A DNA stretch of 64,000 nt from Streptomyces sp. TRM68367 (GTDB lineage Bacteria; Actinomycetota; Actinomycetes; Streptomycetales; Streptomycetaceae). The translations under genes were made by a program, and so were the position numbers. The notes beneath the pieces are model-generated. The model had not been told where the DNA came from. It ran no database searches and saw only the letters and a program-made list of their open reading frames with translations. The stretch is taken from assembly GCF_014495685.1 (NCBI RefSeq), contig NZ_JACTVI010000005.1, positions 62,001 through 126,000 of the forward strand, given 5' to 3'. Shown in pieces: positions 17,662 through 26,895 of the stretch. Numbering within the stretch: position 1 is the stretch's first letter; every line of letters starts with the position of its first letter.

Positions 17662-18540
17662 ATGGCTGCAAAGCGCGGGCGTACGGCGCAACGACTCGAA
17701 CTCGGTCTGCAACTCCGTCAGTTGCGCGAGAACTGCGACACGGACCACGGAATCGGGCTGACTCGCAGGCAGGCGGTCCAAGGGCTGCGGATCTCCGAGG
17801 CATCCCTGCAACGCATCGAGACCGGCTCCCTCAACTTCCGCTACGTCGGTGACCTACGGAAGCTGCTCGCCAGGTACGGCGTCACCGACGAGGAGGTCAT
17901 CGACTCGCTGATCAACCTCAACCGTGAGTCCAACCAGCAAGATTGGCTGACCCAGTACCGAGGGCTCATGCCTGCGGGGATGCCAGGGTTCGTCGGGCTT
18001 GAGCCGGAGGCCCAGGCCATGAAGGCGTACCACCCGACACTGGTGTACGGCCTGCTCCAGACCGAGCGCTACGCACGTGCCGTCCACGAGGTGCAGAAGC
18101 CGATCGAGGAGTACACAACCGAGTTCATCCGAAATAACGTGGAGCTACGGATGAAGCGCCAGGAGGTGCTGACCCGGGAGAACCCCGTCAAGCTGCACGT
18201 CATCCTGGGTGAAGCCGCCCTGCGGTATCCGATCGGGGGCGTCGACGTCATGCGCGAACAGTTCGCACGACTGGAGGAGTTGTCCAAGTGGGACCAGGTA
18301 ACCATCCAGGTGTTGCCGTTCCGCCCCAGCTACCGCTCCATCAACGACTTCGCGCTCCTCGACTTCGGCAACGAGTTTCCGCCGCGCGTCCAGACCGACA
18401 GTGCATGGGGTTCCGTCTCCACCTCGGACAAACCCCGTGAGGTCGACCGGTTCACCCGTCGGTTCGACGCCATGGCAGCATCAGCGCTGCCTCCCGAGGA
18501 CACCCCCGAGTTCCTCCACCAACTACAACGAGAGCTGTAG
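17662..18540 (+). CDS. XRE-family regulator, Scr1/WhiJ type with DUF5753
   Basis: A 292-residue DNA-binding regulator. The N-terminal helix-turn-helix (about residues 10-65) includes LTRRQAVQGLRISEASLQRI. The rest is the DUF5753 domain found in Streptomyces WhiJ-like proteins, with GLLQTERYARAV and YPIGGVDVMREQF. These proteins work with a small DUF397 partner and often an RsbW-like ATPase, and regulate development or secondary metabolism. AAAGG lies eight bases before the ATG; a GTG six bases earlier is too close to it. The DUF397 gene follows after four bases, so the pair is probably an operon. Confidence 0.88.
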   Translation: MAAKRGRTAQRLELGLQLRQLRENCDTDHGIGLTRRQAVQGLRISEASLQRIETGSLNFRYVGDLRKLLARYGVTDEEVIDSLINLNRESNQQDWLTQYRGLMPAGMPGFVGLEPEAQAMKAYHPTLVYGLLQTERYARAVHEVQKPIEEYTTEFIRNNVELRMKRQEVLTRENPVKLHVILGEAALRYPIGGVDVMREQFARLEELSKWDQVTIQVLPFRPSYRSINDFALLDFGNEFPPRVQTDSAWGSVSTSDKPREVDRFTRRFDAMAASALPPEDTPEFLHQLQREL

Positions 18541-18544
18541 ACCC

Positions 18545-18760
18545 ATGCGCCCGCGCCTCACCGCACCCGAAATCGCCCCCGAGCACTCCTGGTTCAAGTC
18601 CTCCTACAGCGACGCGGGCCAGAACTGCGTCGAGGCCGCCCACCTCCATCCCGCCGCCATAGCCATCCGCGACTCCAAAAACCCCACCGGCCCCGCCCTC
18701 CTCCTGCCCTCTACCACCTGGACGGCCTTCATCACGCACATCACCCAGGACGAGGAGTAG
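18545..18760 (+). CDS. DUF397 domain protein
   Basis: A 71-residue protein. It contains the DUF397 signature: SWFKSSYSDAGQNCVEAAH, then IAIRDSKNPTGPALLLP and a final TWTAFITHI. DUF397 proteins are the small partners of WhiJ/Scr1-type XRE regulators and are thought to modulate them. The start four bases after the regulator stop is chosen because the upstream in-frame extension overlaps the regulator and is unlike the family. Size is typical. Confidence 0.88.
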   Translation: MRPRLTAPEIAPEHSWFKSSYSDAGQNCVEAAHLHPAAIAIRDSKNPTGPALLLPSTTWTAFITHITQDEE

Positions 18761-18777
18761 GCCTCGACACCTCCGCG

Positions 18778-19226
18778 TCACCCGTCGAACTCCGGAATCA
18801 ACTCCCCGATCAGCCGCATGCTGCGCAGCACAGCCTCTTGCGGCAGCGCGCCCACCTGCTGGAAGCACATCAGGCGGTCGATGCCCAGGTCGGCGTAGGC
18901 GCGGAGTTTCCTGCGGCAGGTGTCGGGGCTGCCCACGATGAGGGAGTCCTGGGCGGTGAGGGCACGGTAGATCTCGTCGTCGGGGACACGTTCGCCCTGG
19001 AGGATGCGGGCGATGACGAGCGGGGCCGCGTTCGGGTCAGCCCCCGCCGCCTCCTGCGCCCCGTGGTGCTCGACCTGCCACCAGCAGCCGTAACCCAGCT
19101 CGTCCGCGAGCACCGCCTGCTCGATCGCCTGGCCGAGGCGGCGGTGCTCGTGGTCGTCGCCCCAGGGCCGGGGTCCGGGAGATCGCTGAAAATATCGATC
19201 TTCACGGGGCGGTACGGCCTTTCCAC
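18778..19226 (-). pseudogene. LLM-class flavin-dependent oxidoreductase, broken
   Basis: A remnant of a luciferase-like monooxygenase. The start MERPYRPVKIDIFSDL is in one frame. Near 19175 the coding shifts frame into PRPWGDDHEHRRLGQAIEQA and VLADELGYGCWWQVEHHG. It then jumps directly to a C-terminal segment (ADPNAAPLVIARILQGERVP to LIGELIPEFDG). The family is about 350 residues long, so roughly 200 central residues with most of the FMN-binding barrel are missing. The gene therefore has both a frameshift and a large internal deletion. An IS1341-type element begins about 100 bases from its 5' end. Confidence 0.78.
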
Positions 19227-19331
19227 GGCGGTGCGGGGCCGGGTGCGTTCCTGGCAGGTTCTCAGGTTCTCTGCCAGGATCGCCCAGATACCGCCCGTAC
19301 GGGGGTTGTTCAGCGGATTTTTGCGAGGAAC

Positions 19332-20803
19332 CCCGGGGCTTCAGCCCCGGGAGGAATCGCATCCTGGCGGCCGGGGCGCGGAGCGCCGCGGTATCACTGC
19401 GGTTGACCGGCCGAGGAGCGGCCGGGTGCCGAGCCTTCGGTTCCGGGTTGAGGGTCGCGGGAGTATCCCGAAATGTGACCGGATTCGCTCGATGGGATGA
19501 ACGGCTACGAACATGTGGGGGTGTCTCGCACTGGCGTGTACGGTCGGGATCATGAAGCTGGTCGTGCAGGTGAGGCTCTTGCCGGCGCCCGTACAGGCGA
19601 CGGCACTTGAGGCGACCCTGCGCGCCTGCAACGAGGCGGCGACCTGGGCCAGTCAGGTCGCCTTCGAGCAGGGTGTGAAGAGCAATTTCGCGCTGCGCAG
19701 GCTCGCCTACGACGAGGTGAAGGCGCAGTGGGGGCTGGGGGCGCAGGCGGCCCAGCATGTGATCAAGAAGACGTGTGACGCGTACGCCGCGCTCAAGGCC
19801 AATCTGAAGGCCGGGAACCTGGGCAGGCGGGACTCGAAGAGGTACCGGCGGGCGGTGGAGAAGCCGGTCGTCTTCCGGCCGAATGGGGCGCAGCCGTATG
19901 ACGACCGGATGCTGTCCTGGCAGATCGCCGAGCGGCGGGTCTCGATCTGGACGACGGCCGGGCGGATCAAGGACGTGGCGTTCACCGCATCCCCGGAGCA
20001 GCTGGCCGCCCTGGCTCTGCACCGGAAGGGCGAGTCCGATCTGGTGTGCCGGGATGGCATGTGGTTTCTCAATGCCACCTGTGAGGTGCCCGAGGCGCCG
20101 CTGAACACCGATCCGGTGGACTTCCTCGGCATCGACCTGGGCATCGTGAACATCGCCACCACGTCCGACGGCGAGATCATGGCCGGGCGCGAGCTCAACA
20201 GAGGCCGGGTCCGTGAACGACAGCTGCGCAGCAAGCTGCAGAAGAAGAACACCCCGTCCGCCAAGCGCCGGCTGAAGAAGCGCAGGCGCAAGGAGGCGCG
20301 ACGGGCCAAGGACATCAACCACAAGATCGCGAAACATGTGGTGGCCGAGGCAGAACGCACCGGTCGCGGTATTGCCCTGGAGGACCTGACGGGCATCCGC
20401 GAGCGGGTACGGCTTCGCAAGCCCCAACGGGCCGCCCACTCCAGTTGGTCGTTCGCTCAGCTGGGGGCGTTCATCGCGTACAAGGCCCGCAAGGCCGGTG
20501 TGCCGGTGGTGTACGTCGATCCGGCGTACACCTCCCGCACCTGCGCCGAGTGCGGGCACATCGACAGGGCGAACCGGGTCTCGCAGGCCTGGTTTGCGTG
20601 CCGGAACTGCGGATTCGTTGATCACGCGGACCGGAACGGCTCCCGCAACATCCAGGCCCGTGCCTGGGAGTTGTGGCGACGCGGGGCCCAGTCAACGGCC
20701 CCCGTCCCACCACCGGAGCGCACGCGCAGGGGTGGGGCTGGACGCAAACGCAGCATCACACCCAGTGGTGCCCGTTGTGCAAGCCCGTCACTTTAGTGAC
20801 GGG
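19332..20803 (+). mobile_element. IS1341-type (IS200/IS605 family) element carrying tnpB only
   Basis: The element is bounded by subterminal hairpins typical of the family. The left hairpin is CCCGGGGC-TTCA-GCCCCGGG at 19332-19351. The right hairpin is CCCGTCAC-TTTA-GTGACGGG at 20784-20803. Between them lies tnpB and about 200 bases of leader. No Y1 transposase gene is present, so movement would need TnpA in trans. The exact cleavage sites cannot be fixed. The right end overlaps the stop codon of the phosphoesterase gene; the left end lies near the broken luciferase-like gene. Confidence 0.78.
19552..20796 (+). CDS. tnpB: TnpB RNA-guided nuclease, IS1341 type
   Basis: A 414-residue canonical TnpB. 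The RuvC residues are all present: Asp in FLGIDLGIVNIATTSDG, Glu in GIALEDLTGIRERV, and the last Asp in DHADRNGSRNI. The zinc ribbon is complete, with CAEC and CRNC in the segment after DPAYTSRT. Characterised TnpB proteins use an RNA from the element's 3' end to cut the donor site, which helps retain the element. Here the guide RNA would run off the right end near 20800 into the phosphoesterase gene. The ATG before KLVVQVRLLPAP is the family start; the 13-residue extension is rejected. Confidence 0.9.
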   Translation: MKLVVQVRLLPAPVQATALEATLRACNEAATWASQVAFEQGVKSNFALRRLAYDEVKAQWGLGAQAAQHVIKKTCDAYAALKANLKAGNLGRRDSKRYRRAVEKPVVFRPNGAQPYDDRMLSWQIAERRVSIWTTAGRIKDVAFTASPEQLAALALHRKGESDLVCRDGMWFLNATCEVPEAPLNTDPVDFLGIDLGIVNIATTSDGEIMAGRELNRGRVRERQLRSKLQKKNTPSAKRRLKKRRRKEARRAKDINHKIAKHVVAEAERTGRGIALEDLTGIRERVRLRKPQRAAHSSWSFAQLGAFIAYKARKAGVPVVYVDPAYTSRTCAECGHIDRANRVSQAWFACRNCGFVDHADRNGSRNIQARAWELWRRGAQSTAPVPPPERTRRGGAGRKRSITPSGARCASPSL

Positions 20804-22565
20804 TAGTTGACCCCTTCTTCAGCAGCAGCTCGGTGTTGCGGTCGCGCGCCTTGCCGCCCAGCTCCGTGCTGGCGCCCGGCGCGTTGAGGGACAGCTCGCG
20901 GTACAGGGACGCGAGGCCGGTCTGGGAGAGGTCGGCGAAGTCGGTGCGGTGCGGGGCCGAGGACTCCACCAGGGTGGTGAAGAGGGAGAGGGTGCCGTCC
21001 TTGTTGTCCACCAGCTCGATGATGCGCGCGAGTTGGGGGAAGTCGACGTGGGAGGCGGTGGAGATCTCCCAGAAGGAGTGGCCGTCGGCGCCGGTGTGCG
21101 CGGTGATGTCGTTGCGGTGAATGTGGCCGTTGACCCAGGCCAGCACGTTGCGGTGGCGGCCGAGCAGGGCGAGGAGCTCGTCGCCGTCCACGCGGCGCTC
21201 GCCCGGGCGGGCCGGGTCGGGGAGGGTGTTGTCCATCGACGTGCTGGTGTGGTGGCTGAACACGATCGCGTACGAGTCCTTGTTGTCGCGCAGCGTGCGC
21301 TCCAGCCAGCGGAGCTGGCCCTCCCCGAGGGAACCCTGGTAGTGCCCGGCGGAGTTGGTGGTGTCCAGGCTGATGCCGATGACGTCGTCGGCGACGCGGA
21401 AGGCATAGTACTGGGTGCCCGCGTCGAGGTTGGCGGAGGAGTAGCCGTGGCCGGCCGGGCCCAGGCCCCGGTACGCCGGGTCCAGGTGGGCCTTCAGGTA
21501 CTCGGTGGGGGTGAACGGGGCCCGCTTCTCGTCGGGCGTGACCGAGCGCATGTCCCGGGCGTGGGTCTTGAGGAACTGGTGGTACTGGACGCCCGCCGGG
21601 TCCTTGGCGTCCTTGATGGCGTCCTGGAGCTTCTTCGCCTCGGCCGCGGACAGGCTCATCAGCTTCTTCCCGCCGACGGCCGCCTCGGTGAGGTAGGAGT
21701 CGCCGTGCGAGGCGTAGCAGCCGAGCGGCATCGAGTCGTGGTTGCCGACGGTCGAGTACCAGGGCAGGTTGAGGCCGGGGCTGCGCACCTCGCGGATCGC
21801 GGCGGCCAGGAAGCCGTCCAGGTGCGGGAAGCCGGCCTGCTTGTCGGCGTCGCGCGCGGCCTCGTCCGGCTGCCAGTACAGCTTCAGGCCGCTGTTCTGC
21901 ACGCCCTCGTAGTGCCGCGGGTCCCCGGTGTTGGGGGTGATGCGGCCACCGCTCATGACCTTGAGGAACCAGTCCAGCTCGGACCTGGTGTTGTTGTCCG
22001 TGTTGTCGCCGGTCGTCATGGCGAAGTGCAGCGGGGCGCCGGTGACGGGCGCGCCGCGCAGCGCGTTGATCCGCTCCACGAGCGCGATCGCGCCCTGCAC
22101 GGTCAGCGCCTCGTGCGGCCGCCAGGCGTGCACGTCGGTCGAGCGCAGGTACTCCAGGCGCAGCGGGTGCTGCGCGTCGATGATGTGCAGGTCGGTGAGC
22201 TGCACGAAGGCCGCGAGGGCGGTACGGCGGCCGGCGCGGCCGGACCTGGGCGCGGCCAGCTCGTCGCGCACCACCCGCTCCCAGCCGGGCCCGTCGCCCA
22301 GCCGCCGGTAGCCGGAGCTGCCGCGCGGGGCGGAGACCGAGGCGAGGGTGGTGCCGCGGGTGTAGGGGGCGAGCGGCGCGGGGGGCGCCTTTCGGGAGGA
22401 GGCCACCGGGGCGTCGGCGGTGCCGGTGGTGGTGGCGGCCTGGCTGTCGCTGGGCCGCAGGGCGTAGCCGACGCCGGCGGAGAGGGCCACCGCTCCGGTG
22501 GCGGCGAGGACGGTGCGACGGTGGATTCCCGGTGCGGAATCGGCGACTGAGCGTGTGCGCGACAT
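20793..22565 (-). CDS. Tat-exported metallophosphoesterase (TIGR03767 family)
   Basis: A 590-residue secreted calcineurin-like phosphoesterase. The ATG at 22565 has GGGGAG nine bases upstream. It places a twin-arginine signal, IHRRTVLAATGAVALSAGVG, within the first 40 residues. Metal-binding motifs are QLTDLHIID, TTGDNTDNN, STVGNHDSM and then VFSHHTS and NGHIHRN, in the usual order. The longer in-frame start at 22655 would bury the Tat signal. The last few residues (KKGSTTRH) and the stop are encoded by the right end of the neighbouring IS1341-type element. The natural C-terminus has thus been replaced, probably without harming the fold. Confidence 0.87.
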   Translation of the reverse strand: MSRTRSVADSAPGIHRRTVLAATGAVALSAGVGYALRPSDSQAATTTGTADAPVASSRKAPPAPLAPYTRGTTLASVSAPRGSSGYRRLGDGPGWERVVRDELAAPRSGRAGRRTALAAFVQLTDLHIIDAQHPLRLEYLRSTDVHAWRPHEALTVQGAIALVERINALRGAPVTGAPLHFAMTTGDNTDNNTRSELDWFLKVMSGGRITPNTGDPRHYEGVQNSGLKLYWQPDEAARDADKQAGFPHLDGFLAAAIREVRSPGLNLPWYSTVGNHDSMPLGCYASHGDSYLTEAAVGGKKLMSLSAAEAKKLQDAIKDAKDPAGVQYHQFLKTHARDMRSVTPDEKRAPFTPTEYLKAHLDPAYRGLGPAGHGYSSANLDAGTQYYAFRVADDVIGISLDTTNSAGHYQGSLGEGQLRWLERTLRDNKDSYAIVFSHHTSTSMDNTLPDPARPGERRVDGDELLALLGRHRNVLAWVNGHIHRNDITAHTGADGHSFWEISTASHVDFPQLARIIELVDNKDGTLSLFTTLVESSAPHRTDFADLSQTGLASLYRELSLNAPGASTELGGKARDRNTELLLKKGSTTRH

Positions 22566-22798
22566 GGCGCTTGTCTCCCCGAGTGCGAACGCGTCGGCAG
22601 TGGTCGCGGTGCGCTCGCTGACGCGAACGTTCCGCTCGTACTGGATCGTTGACACCGGGGATGACCTGCGTGTGAACGCGGCGGCAACGCGCAGCGCCGA
22701 TCACCGTACGTGGATCTCGGGCTACCCTGCGCGTCCATGACCGCTCGCCGAACGGCCGGGAGCCGGTCACTCAGGGTTCATCTTCGGGGGTACTGAAC

Positions 22799-23275
22799 CT
22801 ATTTCCCGGGGGCCTGCCCCTCGTCGGCCGCCACCCGCCCCGCAGCCGGCCGCTCCCGCCACAGCCGGAGCCCCACGTCGACCAGGGGCAACCGGTTCAG
22901 CCCGGGTACCGCGTCCAGGTCCTGCCATGCGGCCAGCTCCGTGGAGCCGCCGACCTCGTGGCGCAGCTCGCCGCCGACGACCCGGACCTCGTAGAGGAGC
23001 CGCACGCCCTGGCGGTCGACGGGCCGCCCGAACCGGCCGGGGGTCACCCGGCGGATGGAGTCCACGCCGAGCAGTTCCGTGACCTCGGTGCGGTACCCGG
23101 TCTCCTCCGTCACCTCCCGCAGCACGGTGTCGTGGGGATCCTCGCCGTGCTCCATGCCGCCGCCGGGCAGCACCCACTCGGGCGGCCCGCCGTCCAGGCC
23201 CGGCGAGCGGGCGAGCAGGACCTGACCGTCACGGACACAAATGGCGTAGGCCGCCACCCTCAACTTCTGGCGCAC
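22799..23275 (-). CDS. Nudix hydrolase
   Basis: A 158-residue pyrophosphohydrolase. The Nudix box is complete at about residues 38-60: GGGMEHGEDPHDTVLREV continuing TEETG. The flanking strands CVRDGQVLLARSPG and RLLYEVRVVGGEL fit the ADP-ribose/NUDT-like fold, but the substrate cannot be told. It starts with GTG and is monocistronic, 233 bases from the phosphoesterase start. No special neighbours support a pathway. Confidence 0.88.
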   Translation of the reverse strand: MRQKLRVAAYAICVRDGQVLLARSPGLDGGPPEWVLPGGGMEHGEDPHDTVLREVTEETGYRTEVTELLGVDSIRRVTPGRFGRPVDRQGVRLLYEVRVVGGELRHEVGGSTELAAWQDLDAVPGLNRLPLVDVGLRLWRERPAAGRVAADEGQAPGK

Positions 23276-23461
23276 CCGGGGAACTTATCCCGGACATGCC
23301 CGAAGTGCGGGGTGTTTTTCTTGCATTCGGGACCGGCGCACCGAGGGTGCCGTAGCGGGTTTTCCCCATGCGCCCATCTCGTTTCGGTCAACTCTTCCCA
23401 AACATCCGTCCCTTGCGCAAGGCTGTGCGATCGTCCGGGATCGTCTTCCGGACCGACGCGG

Positions 23462-23481
23462 CCGGAGCCGATCGGCTCCGG
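23462..23481. promoter_or_regulatory. 20-bp perfect palindrome upstream of subtilase gene
   Basis: CCGGAGCCGATCGGCTCCGG is a perfect 20-bp palindrome ending 37 bases before the subtilase start codon. It could be a repressor operator, or a hairpin in the 5' leader of the transcript. No other operator-like repeat is seen in the 243-base gap between the divergent Nudix and subtilase genes. Confidence 0.5.
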
Positions 23482-23518
23482 TCGCTTTCATACGTTCCTT
23501 TACGCACAAGGGATGCCG

Positions 23519-26500
23519 ATGACCCTCACCCCCCAGCGCGATCCGATACCCGGCACGAGACGCGTGGCGCGCATAGCCGTGGCCGCCGGTCTGGTGGCCG
23601 CGCTCTCCGCGGCCGGACCGATACCCCTGGCCCTCGCCGCCGACGGCCCCTCCGCCCCGGCCGACGCGACCGCCAAGTCCGCGCACGACAAGCTCGGTTC
23701 CGACGACGCGGACCTGCTCGCCGAGGCCAAGGCCGAGGGCGAGAAGAACGTCACGATGATGGTCGCCACCGCGCCCGGGCAGACCGAACAGGTCGCCGCG
23801 CAGCTGGACGCGGTGCGGGGCGGCACGGTGGGCCGGACCCAGGACAAGCTCGGCTACGTCCGCGCCACGGTCCCCACCGCACGGGCGGACGCGGCCATCG
23901 CCGCCGCCACGAAGCTCTCCTCCGTGCACGGCATCGACCTGCGCGAGGAGATCCCGCTGGACGACCCGACGCCGAGCGCGGACACGGCGAAGGGCGCCGA
24001 CCGGGCGGCCACGGGCAGCTACCCGGCGCCGGGCAGGAAGACCCCCGCCGAGAACCCGTACAACCCGTCCTTCGAGACGGGCGCCGTCGACTTCGTGCAG
24101 AAGAACCCGAAGGCGGACGGCCGCGGGGTCACCATCGGCATCCTCGACTCGGGCGTCGACCTGGGCCACCCGGCGCTGCAGAAGACCACCACCGGCGAGC
24201 GGAAGATCGTCGACTGGGTGACCGCGACCGACCCGGTCGTCGACGCCGACCGCACCTGGCGCCCCATGCTGACCTCGGTATCCGGCCCCACCTTCACCTT
24301 CGAGGGCAGCACCTGGACGGCGCCGGCGGGCTCGTACCGGATCAGCACCTTCAAGGAGTCGTACACCACCGGCGGTGACGCCGCGGGCGACGCGAACCGC
24401 GACGGCGACAAGTCCGACGACTGGGGCGTGCTGTACGACGCGGCGGCCGGCACGGTCCGCGTCGACCTCAACGACAACCACGACTTCGGCGACGACGCGC
24501 CGATGAAGCCGTACAAGGACGGCTTCCAGGTCGGGTACTTCGGCACGGACGCCCCGTCGACCGACGTGGCCGAGCGGCAGCCGTTCGTGGTGGAGATCCG
24601 CAAGGACGTCGTCTACAACCCCGCGGGCGCGAAGGCCGACTTCGTCAACATCGGTGTCATCGAGTCCGAGCACGGCACGCACGTGGCCGGTATCACCGCC
24701 GCCAACGGCCTGTTCGGCGGCAGGATGGACGGCGCCGCTCCGGGCGCCAAGCTGGTCTCCTCCCGCGCCTGCACCTGGTCCGGCGGCTGCACCAACGTCG
24801 CCCTGACCGAGGGCATGATCGACCTGGTCGTCAACCGCGGCGTCGACATCGTCAACATGTCGATCGGCGGCCTGCCGGCGCTGAACAACGGCAACAACGC
24901 GCGCGCCGAGCTGTACACGCGGCTCATCGACACCTACGGCGTCCAACTGGTGATCTCGGCCGGCAACTCCGGTCCCGGTGCCAACACCATCGGCGACCCG
25001 GCCCTGGCCGACAAGGTGATCTCGGTCGGCGCGTCCATCTCCAAGGAGACCTGGGCCGCCAACTACGGCTCGGGCGTGCGGAAGAAGTACGCGATGCTGC
25101 CGTTCTCCTCGCGCGGCCCGCGTGAGGACGGCGGGTTCACGCCGACGCTGGTCGCGCCCGGCGCCGCGATCAACACCATCCAGACCTGGCTGCCGGGCGC
25201 CCCGGTCGCCGAGGCCGGCTACCAGCTGCCCGCCGGGTACGGCATGCTCCAGGGCACCTCGATGGCGTCTCCGCAGGCCGCCGGCGCCTCCGCGCTGCTG
25301 CTGAGCGCCGCCAAGCAGAAGGGCATCGACCTCACCCCGGCCACCCTGCGCACGGCCCTCACCTCGACGGCCGACCACATCAAGGGAGTTCAGGCCTACG
25401 AGGAGGGCGCGGGCCGGATCAACATCGTGGACGCCTGGAAGGCGATCCGCGACGACGCCACCGCGCACACCTACGCCGTGCAGGCCCCGGTCGACACCGC
25501 GCTCGACCAGTTCCTGAAGACCCCGGGCAAGGGCACCGGCCTGTACGACCGCGAGGGCGGCCTGAAGTCCGGCCAGAAGAAGACGTACGAGATCACGATC
25601 ACCCGTACGTCCGGCGCCGACAAGGCGATCCGGCACGAGCTGCACTTCGAGAACAACGCCGGCCGCACCTTCCGGATCGTCGGCTCCGACGAGGTGAAAC
25701 TGCCGCTGAACAAGCCGGTGACCGTCCGCGTCGAGGCCGCGCCGAAGTTCGCGGGCCTCAAGAGCGCGATCCTGGAGGTCGACGACCCGAAGACCGAGGG
25801 CATCGACCGGCAGGTCCTCACCACGGTCGTGGTCTCCACCCCCGTCGCCCACACCTTCACCGCGTCGGACTCCGTGCAGCGCAACAGCACGCAGTCGTAC
25901 TTCGTGACCGTCCCCGAGGGCGCGAAGACGCTGGAGGTCGCGCTCGGCAGGCTGAAGGACAAGAGCCAGACCCGGTTCATCTCGATCCACCCCTACGGCG
26001 TCCCGAGCGACCCGACGTCGACGATCAACTGCTACCCGAACTACGCCAACCCGGCCAACACCTGCCGCCCCGACCTGCGCTCGTACGACAACCCGCAGCC
26101 GGGCGTGTGGGAGATCGAGGTCGAGTCGCGCCGTACGTCGCCGCTGCTCGACAACCCCTACAAGCTGGACGTCGCCGTCCTGGGCGTGGCCTTCGACCCG
26201 GAGGTCGTGACCGTGCCCGAGGCCAAGGTCGGCACCCCGGTCGCCGCCTCCTGGAAGGTGACGAACCAGCTCGCCGCCGTCGACGGCAAGCTGACCGGCG
26301 GCCCCCTCGGCTCGTCCAGGACGACCCGCCCGACCATCGCCCAGGGCGCGACGCAGACCACCACGGTCGAGGTGCCCGCCGGCGCCGCGTCGCTGGACGT
26401 CGCCATCGGCAACGTCTCGGACGCCGCCGCCGACCTGGACCTGGCCGTGTACGACGCGTCCGGCGAGCAGGTGGCCAGCTCCGCCGACGGTGACTCGGAG

Positions 26501-26809
26501 GAGTCGGTGTCCATCGCCAAGCCGGTCGCCGGCACGTACACGATCGAGGTCGTCGGCTACTCGGTGCCGGCCGGCTCGACGGCGTACGACTACCGCGACG
26601 TGTTCTTCTCCGCCTCCCTCGGCGAGGTGAAGGTCGCGGGCACCCCGGTGCAGCTCGGCACCGGCGAGTCCGCGGCGGTCTCCGCCGAGGTGGTCGCCGC
26701 GGCCGAGGCGCCCGAGGGACGCGCGTTCTTCGGGCAGGTCCAGCTGGAGAACGCGCGCGGGACGGTCGCGGGTGTGGGCAGTGTGGTGATCGAGAAGGTT
26801 GTGCCGTAG
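23519..26809 (+). CDS. secreted S8-family serine peptidase (subtilase)
   Basis: A 1096-residue exported protease. A signal peptide (VARIAVAAGLVAALSAAGPI, cleavage near ALAAD) is followed by a propeptide-like region. The catalytic triad is Asp about 210 (GILDSGVDLGHP), His about 385 (ESEHGTHVAGI) and Ser about 581 (GTSMASPQAAG). The second half holds beta-sandwich domains ending in a pre-peptidase-like domain (ASLDVAIGNVSDAAADLDLA). No LPXTG or membrane anchor is seen, so it is probably released. The ATG at 23519 is preferred because AAGGG lies seven bases upstream; the ATG six bases earlier is too close. Confidence 0.92.
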   Translation: MTLTPQRDPIPGTRRVARIAVAAGLVAALSAAGPIPLALAADGPSAPADATAKSAHDKLGSDDADLLAEAKAEGEKNVTMMVATAPGQTEQVAAQLDAVRGGTVGRTQDKLGYVRATVPTARADAAIAAATKLSSVHGIDLREEIPLDDPTPSADTAKGADRAATGSYPAPGRKTPAENPYNPSFETGAVDFVQKNPKADGRGVTIGILDSGVDLGHPALQKTTTGERKIVDWVTATDPVVDADRTWRPMLTSVSGPTFTFEGSTWTAPAGSYRISTFKESYTTGGDAAGDANRDGDKSDDWGVLYDAAAGTVRVDLNDNHDFGDDAPMKPYKDGFQVGYFGTDAPSTDVAERQPFVVEIRKDVVYNPAGAKADFVNIGVIESEHGTHVAGITAANGLFGGRMDGAAPGAKLVSSRACTWSGGCTNVALTEGMIDLVVNRGVDIVNMSIGGLPALNNGNNARAELYTRLIDTYGVQLVISAGNSGPGANTIGDPALADKVISVGASISKETWAANYGSGVRKKYAMLPFSSRGPREDGGFTPTLVAPGAAINTIQTWLPGAPVAEAGYQLPAGYGMLQGTSMASPQAAGASALLLSAAKQKGIDLTPATLRTALTSTADHIKGVQAYEEGAGRINIVDAWKAIRDDATAHTYAVQAPVDTALDQFLKTPGKGTGLYDREGGLKSGQKKTYEITITRTSGADKAIRHELHFENNAGRTFRIVGSDEVKLPLNKPVTVRVEAAPKFAGLKSAILEVDDPKTEGIDRQVLTTVVVSTPVAHTFTASDSVQRNSTQSYFVTVPEGAKTLEVALGRLKDKSQTRFISIHPYGVPSDPTSTINCYPNYANPANTCRPDLRSYDNPQPGVWEIEVESRRTSPLLDNPYKLDVAVLGVAFDPEVVTVPEAKVGTPVAASWKVTNQLAAVDGKLTGGPLGSSRTTRPTIAQGATQTTTVEVPAGAASLDVAIGNVSDAAADLDLAVYDASGEQVASSADGDSEESVSIAKPVAGTYTIEVVGYSVPAGSTAYDYRDVFFSASLGEVKVAGTPVQLGTGESAAVSAEVVAAAEAPEGRAFFGQVQLENARGTVAGVGSVVIEKVVP

Positions 26810-26864
26810 CCCTCTACGGCTGTCGTAGCCTTCTACGGCTGCTGTAGTCGTCCTGCGGCTGCTG

Positions 26865-26894
26865 GGCGGGCGTCCGGATGGGCGCCCGCCTTTT
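26865..26894. terminator. hairpin terminator between subtilase and anti-sigma genes
   Basis: GGCGGGCG pairs with CGCCCGCC (partly extended inwards) and is followed by TTTTCT. It sits between two convergent genes. The 50 bases before it hold imperfect repeats of CTACGGCTG/CTGCGGCTG. Confidence 0.75.
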
Positions 26895-26895
26895 C

